From the NCBI GenBank assembly GCA_022823945.1, contig JAJEBK010000026.1, positions 1-34,879 on the forward strand: DNA of 34,879 nucleotides. The letters run 5' to 3'. This DNA is from Anaerolineae bacterium. Its GTDB lineage: Bacteria > Chloroflexota > Anaerolineae > Aggregatilineales > Phototrophicaceae. Below are positions 1-8,579 of this stretch, one piece after another. How positions within the stretch are numbered: the first letter of the stretch is position 1; each line of letters starts with the position of its first letter. The notes beneath the pieces were generated by a model. It worked only from the letters and a program-made list of their open reading frames with translations, was not told where the DNA came from and did not search any database. Made by a program: the position numbers and the translations under genes.

Positions 1-69
1 CTCGCCACGAATGATTTCCAGCACGATCCTGACTTTCGTCTCCGGTGTGTACTTGCGATGCCTTCCCAT
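1..69 (-). CDS. IS3-family OrfA transposase, N-terminal fragment cut by window edge
   Basis: The visible product has 23 residues beginning MGRHRKYTPETKVRIVLEII. This is the usual basic start of IS3-family OrfA proteins, just before a helix-turn-helix that binds the IS ends. No stop codon is reached. The frame starts 71 bases inside the IS tip, as expected for orfA. It is identical to the frame at the other edge, so this is one element present at least twice. The call is based on similarity to known OrfA starts and on position within the element. Confidence 0.75.
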   Translation of the reverse strand, partial: MGRHRKYTPETKVRIVLEIIRGE

Positions 70-140
70 AGGGCTGTCTCCGTCCCTGTGCATCCAGTAT
101 ACTCTCTTTACTAGGTGTCCAGTTTTTCGGGACCACTACA
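1..140 (-). mobile_element. IS3-like insertion sequence, one terminal 140 bp
   Basis: The tip lies at base 140 and reads inward-out on the minus strand as TGTAGTGGTCCCGAAAAACT. This has the 5'-TG start typical of IS3-family ends. After a leader of about 70 bases, a short basic reading frame opens and runs off the window edge. The whole segment is a perfect reverse complement of 34740-34879, and the match stops exactly at base 140. The body of the element lies outside the window. Family assignment rests on the end sequence and the OrfA-like start only. Confidence 0.85.
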
Positions 141-179
141 CATAATCTGTCCTGTCCTCAGTGCCCCAAGCGGGGTGGT
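141..179 (-). pseudogene. Relic of the 3' end of a DHDPS-family (dapA-like) gene
   Basis: Immediately inside the IS tip, bases 141-167 match the 3' end of the intact aldolase gene at 17698-17724 with only three mismatches in 27. The minus-strand translation LGALRTGQIM parallels the intact gene's GALRAGQVM ending. The match fades upstream of about base 170, and a stop at 180-182 closes the frame. I read it as the last dozen codons of a second, lost copy, joined directly to the IS end. Confidence 0.55.
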
Positions 180-636
180 TCATAGTCGGCGGGCGCAATT
201 CCGACAAGCCCCAAAATCGTCGGATAAAACGCGTTTCCTATAGTTATTCACAAGGGCGAGGCGATGTGTCGTCGTTTGCACCCATGGTCTCTCAATAAAT
301 CGATTATTGGGGGAGGTGTATTGTCGCACCGGCAGTGGCAGGGCAATCGCATTACAATGAAACTCAGTGTCAGGAAATCCTCTCGCACGCTTTGCTACCG
401 AGCTCACAGAGTACAGTTGCGTGCACCGAGAGGAAAGCAAAGATTTTGCGCTGTGTCGACGCGACGTATGCGAGAAGAGGAAACATTTTGCGATCTTAAG
501 GCGTTTAGCGGCGAACCACCCTCGCCACATTGGCATAAAGTGCAGCCATTTACATTATGTGCGCACAACAAACTCTCGGTGTACTCGGTGTCAAAATAAT
601 TTGATGCGATTGCTCTGTCCCCCAGCGCATCGCTGA
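180..636. other. Intergenic stretch without a convincing gene
   Basis: Frames of about 110 codons are open on both strands here (for example 264-599 plus and 180-536 minus). Their products are rich in Arg, Ser and Cys, show no domain I recognise, and have no ribosome-binding site. The stretch contains the two arms of a 9-bp-period repeat (about 399-437 and 566-597), described separately. It looks like degraded spacer between the IS insertion and the sugar-transport promoter. Confidence 0.6.
399..597. repeat. Inverted MITE-like unit built from 9-bp-period repeats (ACCGAG/CTCGGTG)
   Basis: The left arm carries ACCGAGCTCACAGAGTAC and, further on, GCACCGAGAGG. The right arm carries ACTCTCGGTGTACTCGGTG in the opposite sense. 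About 130 bases lie between the arms. The layout resembles the clearer unit at 33455-33668. No open frame in it looks real. Confidence 0.5.
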
Positions 637-665
637 TTGACAGACGCGGCGGACTGGGCTACAAT
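637..665 (+). promoter_or_regulatory. Sigma-70 type promoter of the sugar ABC operon
   Basis: A perfect TTGACA (637-642) and a TACAAT (660-665) are separated by exactly 17 bases. Transcription would start near 672, leaving a leader of about 110 bases before the binding-protein gene. This is the best-matching promoter I could find in the window. Confidence 0.75.
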
Positions 666-781
666 CGACTGTAGTAGCTATGTCTGTATGTCGCAATTGA
701 AGAAAGGAGCCCGGCGCAAGCGAGCAATATTCCGCGTTATCCCAATCTTCCGAATTCGCCTCACACAATGGAGAAAGCATC

Positions 782-2059
782 ATGCGTAAAATCTTGGCAC
801 TACTCGTGATTCTGACACTGCTCATTTCTGCGCTTCCGGGCCTATCGCAAGATATGGTCGAACTGCGCATCCGCTGGTACAACGATGGCAACGAGGGCGA
901 AGTCCTGCGCGACTTGCTGGATCGCTATGAGATGGAAAATCCCGGCATCAGCATAGAAATCGACACCGTGCCCTACTCCGCCATTTTGGAAAACCTGCCG
1001 CTCGACCTGGCAGCTGGCGAAGGTCCCGATATGGCGCGCGTAACCGACCTGGGCGGCCTGGCCGAATACTACCTGGATATGACGCCCTACTTGAGCGACC
1101 CCGCCTATTGGGAAGACAACTTCGGTCCCTTCCTCAACTGGAAACGTCTGCCCGGCGACATGAGCAGCATCCCCGGCTTCATGACGCAGTTGACCATCAC
1201 AGGTCCTTTCATCAATCGTACGCTCTTTGAGCAGGCGGGCGTCGATGTGCCCAGCGATATGTCTGACCAGGTAACCTGGGACGAATGGGCGGCGGCATCG
1301 GTCGCGGTCGCAGAAGCGCTGGAGATCCCCTACCCGATGGCGATGGACCGCAGCGGCCACCGTTTCGCTGGTCCCGCTATCAGCAGCGGCGCAATGTACT
1401 TCGATGACATGGGCCACCCGACTGTCATGGACGAAGGCTTCCGCGATATGGCCGAGCGCTTTGTCAACTGGCACCTCGATGGCACCATGCACCCCGAGAT
1501 GTGGCCCCTCAGCGAAGGCTATGCCGGCGCGAACGAAGAATTCGCCAATGCCGAGCTGGTCTTCTACATGTCCGGCAGCTGGCAGGTCGGGCAATTCAGC
1601 GAGCAGATCGGCGACGCCTTCGACTGGCAGACAGTTCCCAACCCCTGTGGTCCCGGTGGCTGCACCGGCATGCCCGGTGGCGCGGCGCTGGTTGGCATCG
1701 CTTCGACAGAACATCCCGAAGAAGTCGCCGCTGTGATGGAATACCTGGCATCCCAGGAAGTCCTGGGCGAATTCGCCGCGCGCACGCTCTTCATTCCGGC
1801 GCATGCGGGTTTGTCGGCCAGCGGCGTCGACTTTGACACCGACTTGCAATTGGCGAAAGATTCGCTGGGCGTCTTTGTCGGGCAGGTAGGCACGCTCGAG
1901 CAGACCGCCTTCGACCTGCAAGCCTATGGCAACAACCGCACGGTCTTCAACGCGTCTCGCGATCGCCTGACGCAGGCGATGGTGGGCGAACTGACGTTGG
2001 ATGAAGCCATCGCGCGCATCCAGGACGATATTGATACCGCGCTGGCCGAACAGGGCTAA
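782..2059 (+). CDS. Carbohydrate ABC transporter substrate-binding protein
   Basis: This 425-residue protein is a family 1 extracellular solute-binding protein of the CUT1 (maltose/trehalose-like) type. It captures a sugar or oligosaccharide outside the membrane and passes it to the permeases encoded next. Residues 1-22 form a signal peptide: basic MRK, a hydrophobic run, then ALPGLSQ. There is no lipobox cysteine, so it is probably secreted or anchored by other means. The mature N-terminus (RWYNDGNEGEVLRDLLDRYE, then a PGI.IE.DTVPY segment) is the usual start of the fold. A GGAG at 770-773 lies 8 bases before the ATG. It is first in an operon driven by the promoter at 637-665. The ligand cannot be read from sequence. 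Confidence 0.9.
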   Translation: MRKILALLVILTLLISALPGLSQDMVELRIRWYNDGNEGEVLRDLLDRYEMENPGISIEIDTVPYSAILENLPLDLAAGEGPDMARVTDLGGLAEYYLDMTPYLSDPAYWEDNFGPFLNWKRLPGDMSSIPGFMTQLTITGPFINRTLFEQAGVDVPSDMSDQVTWDEWAAASVAVAEALEIPYPMAMDRSGHRFAGPAISSGAMYFDDMGHPTVMDEGFRDMAERFVNWHLDGTMHPEMWPLSEGYAGANEEFANAELVFYMSGSWQVGQFSEQIGDAFDWQTVPNPCGPGGCTGMPGGAALVGIASTEHPEEVAAVMEYLASQEVLGEFAARTLFIPAHAGLSASGVDFDTDLQLAKDSLGVFVGQVGTLEQTAFDLQAYGNNRTVFNASRDRLTQAMVGELTLDEAIARIQDDIDTALAEQG

Positions 2060-2065
2060 TTGCCT

Positions 2066-2165
2066 CCACCCCAAACCCCTCCCCCAACCAACATGAGGGA
2101 GGGGCTTGAAAGCGCTCTGCTTCGAGTTCGTTTCTCCCCCTCCCTCCTTGTGGGGGGAGGGGACT
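2066..2165. repeat. GC-rich palindromic repeats between binding protein and permease
   Basis: Two C-run/G-run hairpin-capable units lie side by side: CCCCTCCCCCAACCAACATG followed by AGGGAGGGGC, then CTCCCCCTCCCTCCTTGTGG followed by GGGGAGGGG. They sit between binding-protein and permease genes. In that position a stem-loop could protect the upstream message and make the binding protein more abundant than the permeases. That role is inferred from position. Confidence 0.6.
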
Positions 2166-2181
2166 GGCCAAAGGCAATCTC

Positions 2182-3180
2182 TTGCGCCTTTTGAGCATCC
2201 TCGACCCGCTGACACGCCCGATCTTGCTGCTGCTGGTCACAGTGGTCGACCGTGTGCTGACGCCCATCCAGCGGCGCATCGGCATTGACAAAATGGGCTA
2301 TTTCTTCGTACTGCCAAACTTGCTTATCTTTGGCATTTTTGTTTTGTTCCCCATGCTGCTTAACTTTTATTACGCCATGACGGGCGGCACGAAGCTATTC
2401 CCCGAAGACCGTCCTTTCATCGGCTTGGGCAACTTCGACAATCTCTTCGATTGTGGCGATTTCCTTTCGCCCAACAGCTGTCAGGAAGATCTGTTTTGGC
2501 GCGGCATCTTCAACACCATCCAGTTCGTGATCTTCCAGGTCAGCGGCATCGTGCTCTTTTCGCTGATTACGGCGCTGGTATTGAATCGCAAGATCGTGGC
2601 GCGCGGCTTCTTTCGCAGCGTCTTCTTCTATCCAGTACTGCTGTCGCCGGTGGTGGTCGCCTTGATCTGGAAGTGGGTCTTGCAGCACGAAGGGGTGCTC
2701 AATGCCATCGTAGAGATCTTCGGCGGCGAAAGCACGCGCTGGCTGCTGGACCCGAACTGGGCGCTGTTTTGGGTGGTATTCGTCAGCGTCTGGGCGTTGA
2801 TGGGCTTTTATACCTTGATTCTGCTGGCTGGCTTGCAGTCTATCCCGCCCGAGCTCTACGAAGCCAGCTCGATAGACGGCGCAAACAACTGGCAAGATTT
2901 TCGTTTCGTGACCATGCCGCTGTTGATGCCGACCATGTTTGTGGTGCTGGTGCTTGCGTTGATCCGCGCCGTGCAGATGTTCGACCAGATTTATGTGCTC
3001 ACCGGCGGCGGACCGGGCACGCGCACGCAATTGCTCGTGCAATATATCTATACGACCGGCTTTGCCAGCCAGATTCAGCTTTTTGGCTTGTCGGCAGCTG
3101 CCTCCATGGTGCTGGGCATCACATTGCTGATCTTGACATTGCTGCAACTGCGGCTGGGCAATCAGTCGAGCCTGGCATAG
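2182..3180 (+). CDS. Carbohydrate ABC transporter permease, MalF-like
   Basis: This 332-residue membrane protein has about six hydrophobic segments. The first strong one is near residues 40-60 (YFFVLPNLLIFGIFVLFPML). The coupling loop that docks the ATPase is visible as ELYEASSIDGANNWQDFRFV, the EAA motif of binding-protein-dependent permeases. It forms half of the channel with the next gene product. The N-terminus before the first transmembrane segment is longer than usual, about 35 residues with a hydrophobic stretch, so translation could begin at a later Met such as the one in DKMGYFF. The downstream permease starts 10 bases after its stop. Confidence 0.9.
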   Translation: MRLLSILDPLTRPILLLLVTVVDRVLTPIQRRIGIDKMGYFFVLPNLLIFGIFVLFPMLLNFYYAMTGGTKLFPEDRPFIGLGNFDNLFDCGDFLSPNSCQEDLFWRGIFNTIQFVIFQVSGIVLFSLITALVLNRKIVARGFFRSVFFYPVLLSPVVVALIWKWVLQHEGVLNAIVEIFGGESTRWLLDPNWALFWVVFVSVWALMGFYTLILLAGLQSIPPELYEASSIDGANNWQDFRFVTMPLLMPTMFVVLVLALIRAVQMFDQIYVLTGGGPGTRTQLLVQYIYTTGFASQIQLFGLSAAASMVLGITLLILTLLQLRLGNQSSLA

Positions 3181-3190
3181 GACGCGGATT

Positions 3191-4267
3191 ATGGCAGCCG
3201 AGCGCATGACTATCTCGCAATTCTTGGCCAACCGTCGTGGACGCCGCCGTCCCGACACCTCTGATTTGTTGACCTATTTGTATCTGACAATCGGCACGAT
3301 ACTGATGTTTGGTCCCGTGCTGTGGCTGGTGGCATCGTCTTTCAAAACGCAAGCGGGCTTGGTCAAATATCCGCCGCCACTGCTGCCCTATCAGCAAGTC
3401 CAGGTGGAGGTGGCCGGCTTCGACAAAATGTTGCCGCTCTACGAAGTGACTTTGGAAGACGGCACGACCCAAGAAATGGCGCAGATCCGCCGCGTGGGTA
3501 TCGAGGCGCGCATGATCGACCCCGCCAATCCCGATGCCGGCGAAACCAAGGTCAACATTCGCCAACGTACGCCGGTCGAAGAAGTCAAACTGGCTTGGGA
3601 AAATTATCTTGATCCGCTGATTGAGCTGGACAATTTCGACTTCTTCACCTACTTGAAGAACAGCATCATCGTAACCAGCGTCGCCACCGCCATCACCCTG
3701 GTCATCAACAGCATGGCGGCTTTTGCGCTGAGTAAATATCAATTCAAAGGGCGCGATGCCATCTTTGTACTTTTTATCTCGACTTTGATGATTCCCATCA
3801 CAGTGATTTTGGTGCCGGTCTTCTTGGTGATCACGAGCATCGGCTGGAAGAACAATTTGTGGGGCGTCATCATTCCCGGCGCGGCCACACCCACCGGCAT
3901 CTTTTTGCTGCGCCAATACATGTTGACGATCCCCGATGAGCTGCTGGATGCCGCGCGCATCGATGGCGCCAGCGAGTGGCACATCTATTGGCGCATTATC
4001 TTGCCTCTGGCGAGACCCGCGCTGGCGGTGCTGGCCATCTTCTCGGTGATGTGGCGCTGGAACGACTTCTTGTGGCCACTCATCGTGCTAAGCCAAAACG
4101 ACTACTTCACCCTGCAAGTCGGGTTGAATGCTTTCCAGGGCGAGTTGCAGATTCAGTGGCATTATGTGCTGGCCATGACCGTCGTGACCTTGCTGCCGAT
4201 CACCTTGGTCTTCGCCATTTTGCAACGTTTCATCACCACCGGCATCGCCACCACCGGCATGAAATGA
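3191..4267 (+). CDS. Carbohydrate ABC transporter permease, MalG-like, with extra periplasmic insert
   Basis: This 358-residue second permease of the importer carries the EAA coupling loop ELLDAARIDGASEWHIYWRI, followed by the P-rich last membrane segments. After the first membrane helix (about residues 33-52) there is a polar segment of roughly 90 residues before the second helix near 155. This is longer than in classic MalG-like subunits of about 280 residues. The insert has short beta-like repeats (VEVAGFDK, YEVTLEDGTT) and may form a small external domain touching the binding protein. No ATPase gene lies nearby, so the system probably uses a shared MsmK/UgpC-type ATPase encoded elsewhere. 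Its stop overlaps the start of the next gene (ATGA). Confidence 0.9.
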   Translation: MAAERMTISQFLANRRGRRRPDTSDLLTYLYLTIGTILMFGPVLWLVASSFKTQAGLVKYPPPLLPYQQVQVEVAGFDKMLPLYEVTLEDGTTQEMAQIRRVGIEARMIDPANPDAGETKVNIRQRTPVEEVKLAWENYLDPLIELDNFDFFTYLKNSIIVTSVATAITLVINSMAAFALSKYQFKGRDAIFVLFISTLMIPITVILVPVFLVITSIGWKNNLWGVIIPGAATPTGIFLLRQYMLTIPDELLDAARIDGASEWHIYWRIILPLARPALAVLAIFSVMWRWNDFLWPLIVLSQNDYFTLQVGLNAFQGELQIQWHYVLAMTVVTLLPITLVFAILQRFITTGIATTGMK

Positions 4268-5253
4268 TAGGCGGGCAGCGGGCGGTCGTAACAGCGCCGG
4301 GCGTGGTCGCGCTCCAGGCATTCAGCTTGCCGCAACCTGGCGGGAACCAGGTGTTGCTGCGGGCGCGGCGGACATTGATCAGCCCCGGCACCGAGCGCGC
4401 CTTCTTCCTCGACCTGCCCAACACCCATGTGCCTTTTCCGCTTTATCCCGGCTACAGCTTCGTCGGCGATGTCATGGCTTGTGGTGCGGCTGTGGATTCG
4501 CTGCAAGTCGGCGATCGCGTCGCCTGCACGGCGCATCATGCCTCGCACGCCCTGATGAATGCCCGCGACTGCCACAAAGCGCCGGCACAGTTGCCTGATG
4601 ACAGGGCGGCATTCTTTCAGTTGCTCGCCATCGCCATGCAAGCTGTGCGCAAAGCCCGCATCGAGCTGGGCGAAGCTGTTCTGGTATTGGGCGCTGGCGT
4701 GGTCGGTATGCTCGCCATGCGTTTGGCGCAGCTGTCGGGCGGACTGCCAGTGCTGGGCGTGGATGTCGATGCGCGGCGGCTGGAGATCGCCCGGCAGATC
4801 GGCGCGGACGCTGTGATCATCAGCGCCGAATCGCTTGACGACGATGTGCGGCGGGCATTGGGCGGCGGCGCGCCAGCTGTCGTCATCGAAGCGACCGGCA
4901 TGCCACAGCTGGTTGCGCGCGCATGTCAACTGGCGGCGGCTGGCGGACGAGTCGTGCTGCTGGGCAGTACCCGCGGCGAAAGCGACGGCGTCAATTTTTA
5001 CCGCGATGTGCACAAAAAAGGCTTGCGCATCATCGGCGGGCACGAAAGCGCGCGTCCCATCCACGAAAATAGCCCCGGCTTTTGGACCAAGCGCAACGAA
5101 CAGGCGCTGTGTTTGCAGCTGCTGGCGTCTGGCCGTGTAGATGTCGCGCCTTTGCTTTCGCATCGCTATGCCTGGCGGGACTTCGCGCAAGCCTATGATC
5201 ACCTGGCGGAATGGGACAGAAATGCGCTGGGCATGATCATCGAGTGGGAGTAG
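4264..5253 (+). CDS. Medium-chain dehydrogenase/reductase, sugar-type, lacking standard zinc ligands
   Basis: This 329-residue oxidoreductase has a GroES-like N-terminal part and an NAD(P)-binding Rossmann part with GAGVVG at residues 143-148. The usual catalytic-zinc cysteine and the GHE histidine motif are replaced: LISPGTERAFF stands at 38-48 and YPGYSFVGDV at 61-70. The four-cysteine structural zinc loop is also absent. SPGTE variants of this superfamily, such as BchC-like proteins and some sugar dehydrogenases, share this pattern. I chose the ATG at 4264, which overlaps the permease stop as ATGA, rather than the open frame running up from 3976. Coupling to the importer suggests that it oxidises the imported sugar or a derivative. 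Confidence 0.8.
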   Translation: MIGGQRAVVTAPGVVALQAFSLPQPGGNQVLLRARRTLISPGTERAFFLDLPNTHVPFPLYPGYSFVGDVMACGAAVDSLQVGDRVACTAHHASHALMNARDCHKAPAQLPDDRAAFFQLLAIAMQAVRKARIELGEAVLVLGAGVVGMLAMRLAQLSGGLPVLGVDVDARRLEIARQIGADAVIISAESLDDDVRRALGGGAPAVVIEATGMPQLVARACQLAAAGGRVVLLGSTRGESDGVNFYRDVHKKGLRIIGGHESARPIHENSPGFWTKRNEQALCLQLLASGRVDVAPLLSHRYAWRDFAQAYDHLAEWDRNALGMIIEWE

Positions 5254-5260
5254 GCGGGCA

Positions 5261-5299
5261 CCACCCCTATCAATCTCCCCGATAGGTCAGGTGGAAGCC
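5261..5299 (-). repeat. GC-rich palindromic repeat (about 38-bp family)
   Basis: Read on the minus strand this is GGCTTCCACCTGACCTATCG followed by GGGAGATTGATAGGGG. It is a diverged member of the family seen most clearly at 18733-18768. It lies between the dehydrogenase stop and the hydrolase start. Confidence 0.6.
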
Positions 5300-5379
5300 G
5301 AGCACACGCGGATTCTGTTGATAAAGAAGCTGAAGTAGCAGCGAGGCATCACTTCGTACAGGAATCTGGAGGCCCACCT

Positions 5380-6327
5380 ATGACTCCCCGATTCGATCCA
5401 GCCGAAACGCGCGCCCGTCTGTGGCGGCTGCTGGGCGATATTCCGGTGCCAATGACGCCCGAGGTCGAACTGCTGTCCAGGCGCGACGAGTCGACTTATG
5501 CGCTGGACCATTTCCGCTTCTTCAACGGCTTGGGCGATGCCGTCTATGGCTATCTGCTGCTGCCGCGCGATATCGACTACCCAGCGCCGGCTGTGCTCTA
5601 TCATCACGAACACGGCGGCAAATACTCGCTGGGCAAAGATGCCGCCCTGCGCATCCGCGAAAATGGCTATGCGCCTGGCATCGCGCTGGCAGAAGCTGGC
5701 TTCATCGTCTGCGCCATCGATGCCTATGGATTTGGCCAGCGCGAGCATGAGGGACCGGGTGGCAAAAGCGAAACAGGACGCGAAACCGAAACCTCGCTGT
5801 TCAAGCAATTTTTGTGGCAGGGGCGCACATTGTGGGGCATGATGGTGCATGACGACCTGTGCGCGCTGGGAATCTTGCGGGGGCGCAGCGAAGTCGATGC
5901 CAGCCGCATTGGCACTGCGGGCATGAGTTTGGGCGGTTCGCGCTCGACCTGGCTGGCGGCGCTGGACACGAGCGTCAAGGCGGTCGCGCCTGTCTCGCAG
6001 ATGACGCGCTATGCCGACTTTGCCGCGCAGGGCGAATATCGCCGACACGCCATTTACTATTATGTGCCGGGCATGCTGGCATCGGGGCTGGATATGGAGC
6101 ATATCGTGGCTTGCACGGCTCCGCGCAGTCAGCTCATCCTCACTGGTGACAGCGATCCGCTTTCACCCCTCAGCGGCATCCACACAATCATGGAGTATGC
6201 GCGCGCGATTTATGCCGATCTGAGCGCGGCGGACGAGCTGGAACTGATGCTCTACGAAGGCGTCGCCCATGCCTACTTGCCCGATATGCTGCGGCGCATG
6301 CTGGCATTTTTCTCCCGCGTGCTGTAG
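5380..6327 (+). CDS. Alpha/beta hydrolase (dienelactone hydrolase or acetyl-xylan-esterase-like)
   Basis: This 315-residue cytoplasmic protein has no signal peptide. The nucleophile elbow is G-M-S-L-G at 181-185 with Ser183. The oxyanion region is HEHGG (76-80). The acid is probably Asp257 or Asp259 in LTGDSDP, and the base His297 in EGVAHAY. The order and spacing fit the alpha/beta hydrolase fold. Its nearest relatives by feel are esterases acting on sugar esters or small lactones. GGAGG at 5368-5372 sets the start at 5380. Its place after the importer and dehydrogenase suggests de-esterification or lactone opening of the imported substrate; this is inferred. Confidence 0.85.
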   Translation: MTPRFDPAETRARLWRLLGDIPVPMTPEVELLSRRDESTYALDHFRFFNGLGDAVYGYLLLPRDIDYPAPAVLYHHEHGGKYSLGKDAALRIRENGYAPGIALAEAGFIVCAIDAYGFGQREHEGPGGKSETGRETETSLFKQFLWQGRTLWGMMVHDDLCALGILRGRSEVDASRIGTAGMSLGGSRSTWLAALDTSVKAVAPVSQMTRYADFAAQGEYRRHAIYYYVPGMLASGLDMEHIVACTAPRSQLILTGDSDPLSPLSGIHTIMEYARAIYADLSAADELELMLYEGVAHAYLPDMLRRMLAFFSRVL

Positions 6328-6421
6328 GCGAAAATCGAAAAGAACCCCCACCCCTCGCCAATTGGCGCATGGGGCTGTTCAAATCAGTCGAAGGCATCGC
6401 ATCATTGCGGCAGGCTGCTTG

Positions 6422-6430
6422 TGCTAGAAT
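6422..6430 (+). promoter_or_regulatory. Extended -10 promoter element before glpD
   Basis: TGCTAGAAT is an extended -10 box (TG-N-TAGAAT). No good -35 lies at 17 bases. Transcription would start near 6437, almost on the ATG at 6438, so the glpD message could be leaderless. Confidence 0.45.
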
Positions 6431-6437
6431 GCGCCGC

Positions 6438-8165
6438 ATGCAAACGATTGACAGCATAGAGCGAGGCGAGCCTCGGGCAAACGCGATGAGCCGCGCCAAA
6501 ACCCTGCAATCGCTGCGCGAGAACCCGCATGTATCTGTGCTGGTCATCGGCGGCGGCATCAACGGCATCGGCAGCTTTCGCGATCTGGCGCTGCAAGGCA
6601 TCGACTGCCTGTTGGTCGAACGCGGCGACTTCGGCAGCGGGGCATCGGCGGCATCTTCGCACATGTTGCATGGCGGCTTGCGCTACCTGGAAAATGCTGA
6701 ATTTCGCCTGGTCAACGAGGCGCTGCGGGAGCGCGACCTGATGTTGCGCAATGCGCCCCAGCACGCCAAAGCGCTGCGCACCACCATCCCGATCTTTCGC
6801 TGGTTTTCGGGCACATTGAACGCGCCTTTGCGGTTTCTGGGCTTGCGCGATCGTCCGGGCGAACGCGGCGCACTGGTGATCAAGCTGGGTTTGTGGCTCT
6901 ATGACAGACTCATCCGCGGCCAACGCGCCCTGCCACGCCACGACTTTCAATTGCGACGGGCTGCTCTGGCTGCCCTGCCACAGCTGCACCCGCAGATCAT
7001 CTGCACAGCCAGTTATTATGATGCCTGGATGCCGCACCCGGAGCGCATCTGCCTGGATCTGCTGCGGGATGCCGAAGCTGCCAACTCACGCTGTCGGGCG
7101 CTCAATTATGTCAGCGCGGCTGGTGGTGATGAGCGGTCGGTGAATCTGCGCGACGAGCTGACTGGCGAGACCCTGCGAGTACAGCCGAGTGTGGTCATCA
7201 ACGCGGCAGGACCCTGGATCGACTTTGTCAATCAGCGGCTGGGAAACCAGCAGCGATTCATCGGCGGCACCAAAGGCTCGCACCTGGTGCTGGACAATCC
7301 GACGCTGCTGGCGGCGACTGGCGGCGGCGAAATCTTCTTTGAAAACGCAGACGGGCGCATCGTGCTGATCCTGCCGTATTTTGAGCGCGTGCTCATCGGC
7401 ACGACCGATATCCGCATCGATAATCCGGACGATGCCCGCGTCAGCGAATCCGAAATCGACTATTTGCTGGGCATGGCTTCGCGCGTCTTTCCACAAATCC
7501 AACTCGAGCGCGAGCAGATCGTCTTCCAGTTCGCCGGCGTGCGTCCCCTGCCCTACAGCGATGGCGGCGCAACCGGGCAGATCAGCCGCGACCACAGCAT
7601 CCGCAGCCTGCCGCCAGCGCGCGAGGGCAGGTATGCGATTCATTCGCTGATTGGTGGCAAGTGGACGACCTTCCGCGCATTTGCCGAGCAGGCAGCCGAC
7701 CTGGCGCTGAAAGACCTGGGGCAGATGCGCCGCAAAGACACCAGGCACGAGCCAATCGGCGGCGGACGCGATTATCCCACCGACCCAGCCAGCTGGCTAC
7801 GCGAAGCTGCGAATAGTACTCGTCTGCCGGCCGAGCGAATGGCGGTTCTCTTCGCGCGTTATGGCACGGCTGCGGCAGCTATCGCCGAGCATATCGCCGC
7901 TGGCGACGACTGTCCCCTGCGCTGTAACCCGGCTTACAGCCGACGCGAGATCGACTATCTGGCCCGCAGCGAGAAAGTGACGCGCCTGGATGACCTGCTG
8001 CTGCGGCGCACATTGATCGCCATGCTGGGTTATGCCGATCGTGCTGCCGTCTATGAAGTGGCGGATGTGGCGGCGGCGGCGCTGGGCTGGTCAAGCGAGC
8101 GCGTGGTGGACGAAATCCAGCGTACTTTGGACATCTTGCGCGACCAGCATGGCACCAGCTTCTAG
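6438..8165 (+). CDS. glpD: FAD-dependent glycerol-3-phosphate dehydrogenase
   Basis: This enzyme oxidises sn-glycerol 3-phosphate to dihydroxyacetone phosphate and passes electrons to the quinone pool at the inner membrane face. The DAO-type fold opens with the dinucleotide motif [12 protein letters not shown]. It continues with [20 protein letters not shown], a sequence very characteristic of GlpD, and ends in the helical DAO_C domain. Length is 575 residues from the ATG at 6438. The ATG at 6486 would give 559 and is closer to the core. The first fits a leaderless message, while neither has a strong ribosome-binding site. No glycerol kinase is present here. Its stop overlaps that of the convergent ybjQ-like gene (CTAG). 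Confidence 0.92.
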   Translation: MQTIDSIERGEPRANAMSRAKTLQSLRENPHVSVLVIGGGINGIGSFRDLALQGIDCLLVERGDFGSGASAASSHMLHGGLRYLENAEFRLVNEALRERDLMLRNAPQHAKALRTTIPIFRWFSGTLNAPLRFLGLRDRPGERGALVIKLGLWLYDRLIRGQRALPRHDFQLRRAALAALPQLHPQIICTASYYDAWMPHPERICLDLLRDAEAANSRCRALNYVSAAGGDERSVNLRDELTGETLRVQPSVVINAAGPWIDFVNQRLGNQQRFIGGTKGSHLVLDNPTLLAATGGGEIFFENADGRIVLILPYFERVLIGTTDIRIDNPDDARVSESEIDYLLGMASRVFPQIQLEREQIVFQFAGVRPLPYSDGGATGQISRDHSIRSLPPAREGRYAIHSLIGGKWTTFRAFAEQAADLALKDLGQMRRKDTRHEPIGGGRDYPTDPASWLREAANSTRLPAERMAVLFARYGTAAAAIAEHIAAGDDCPLRCNPAYSRREIDYLARSEKVTRLDDLLLRRTLIAMLGYADRAAVYEVADVAAAALGWSSERVVDEIQRTLDILRDQHGTSF

Positions 8166-8500
8166 ACGCCGACCTTGCTTTTTTCCAGCCGCACAGCCGT
8201 GCCACTGGCGGTCACCATGAGCATGCTGCCGTTGCTGCCGACCGTTTCATAATCCAGATCGATGCTCAAGATGGCATTTGCGCCCAGCATTTGGGCATTG
8301 TGCTGCATCTCTTGCAGGGCGATTTCTTTGGCGCGGCGCAATTCTTCTTCATATGCGCCCGAACGCCCACCCACGATATCGCGGATGCCAGCGAACAAAT
8401 CTTTGAACATGTTTGCGCCCAATATCGCTTCGCCACTGACGATGCCGAGATATTCACTGACGGGATTGCCTTCAACATTGGGGGTGGTGGTGATGATCAT
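8162..8500 (-). CDS. ybjQ: YbjQ/UPF0145 family protein (putative heavy-metal-binding domain)
   Basis: This 112-residue protein matches the YbjQ family closely. It starts [20 protein letters not shown], continues with [20 protein letters not shown] and [15 protein letters not shown], and ends [16 protein letters not shown] and MVTASGTAV. The family forms pentameric rings of dodecin-like subunits and has been proposed to bind metals; the role is not established. GGAG sits 8 bases before the start. It meets glpD tail to tail with a 4-base stop overlap, so the two transcripts converge with no room for a terminator. Confidence 0.9.
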   Translation of the reverse strand: MIITTTPNVEGNPVSEYLGIVSGEAILGANMFKDLFAGIRDIVGGRSGAYEEELRRAKEIALQEMQHNAQMLGANAILSIDLDYETVGSNGSMLMVTASGTAVRLEKSKVGV

Positions 8501-8533
8501 AGTGCGCTCCTGTTATATGACGATTGGGCAGCT

Positions 8534-8542
8534 ATCTTAGCA
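8534..8542 (-). promoter_or_regulatory. Possible extended -10 element for the ybjQ-like gene
   Basis: On the minus strand TGCTAAGAT fits TG-N-TAAGAT, with transcription starting near 8527 and about 27 bases of leader containing GGAG. No convincing -35 is seen. Confidence 0.3.
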
Positions 8543-8579
8543 GCTTGCGGCGAAATATCCCTGTGTGGAATAGCGCCCT

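Noticed and set aside
264..599. Open frames of about 110 codons in the left gap
   Set aside because: No ribosome-binding site, no family resemblance, and they run through the repeat arms.
842..2215. Long minus-strand open frame (457 codons) opposite the binding-protein gene
   Set aside because: It is antisense to a clear solute-binding protein, has a composition typical of high-GC shadow frames (His, Gln, Arg, Ala rich), and shows no recognisable domain.
3976..4263. N-terminal extension of the dehydrogenase frame upstream of 4264
   Set aside because: It overlaps the well-conserved 3' half of the permease gene, and the ATGA junction at 4264 gives a normal-length protein.
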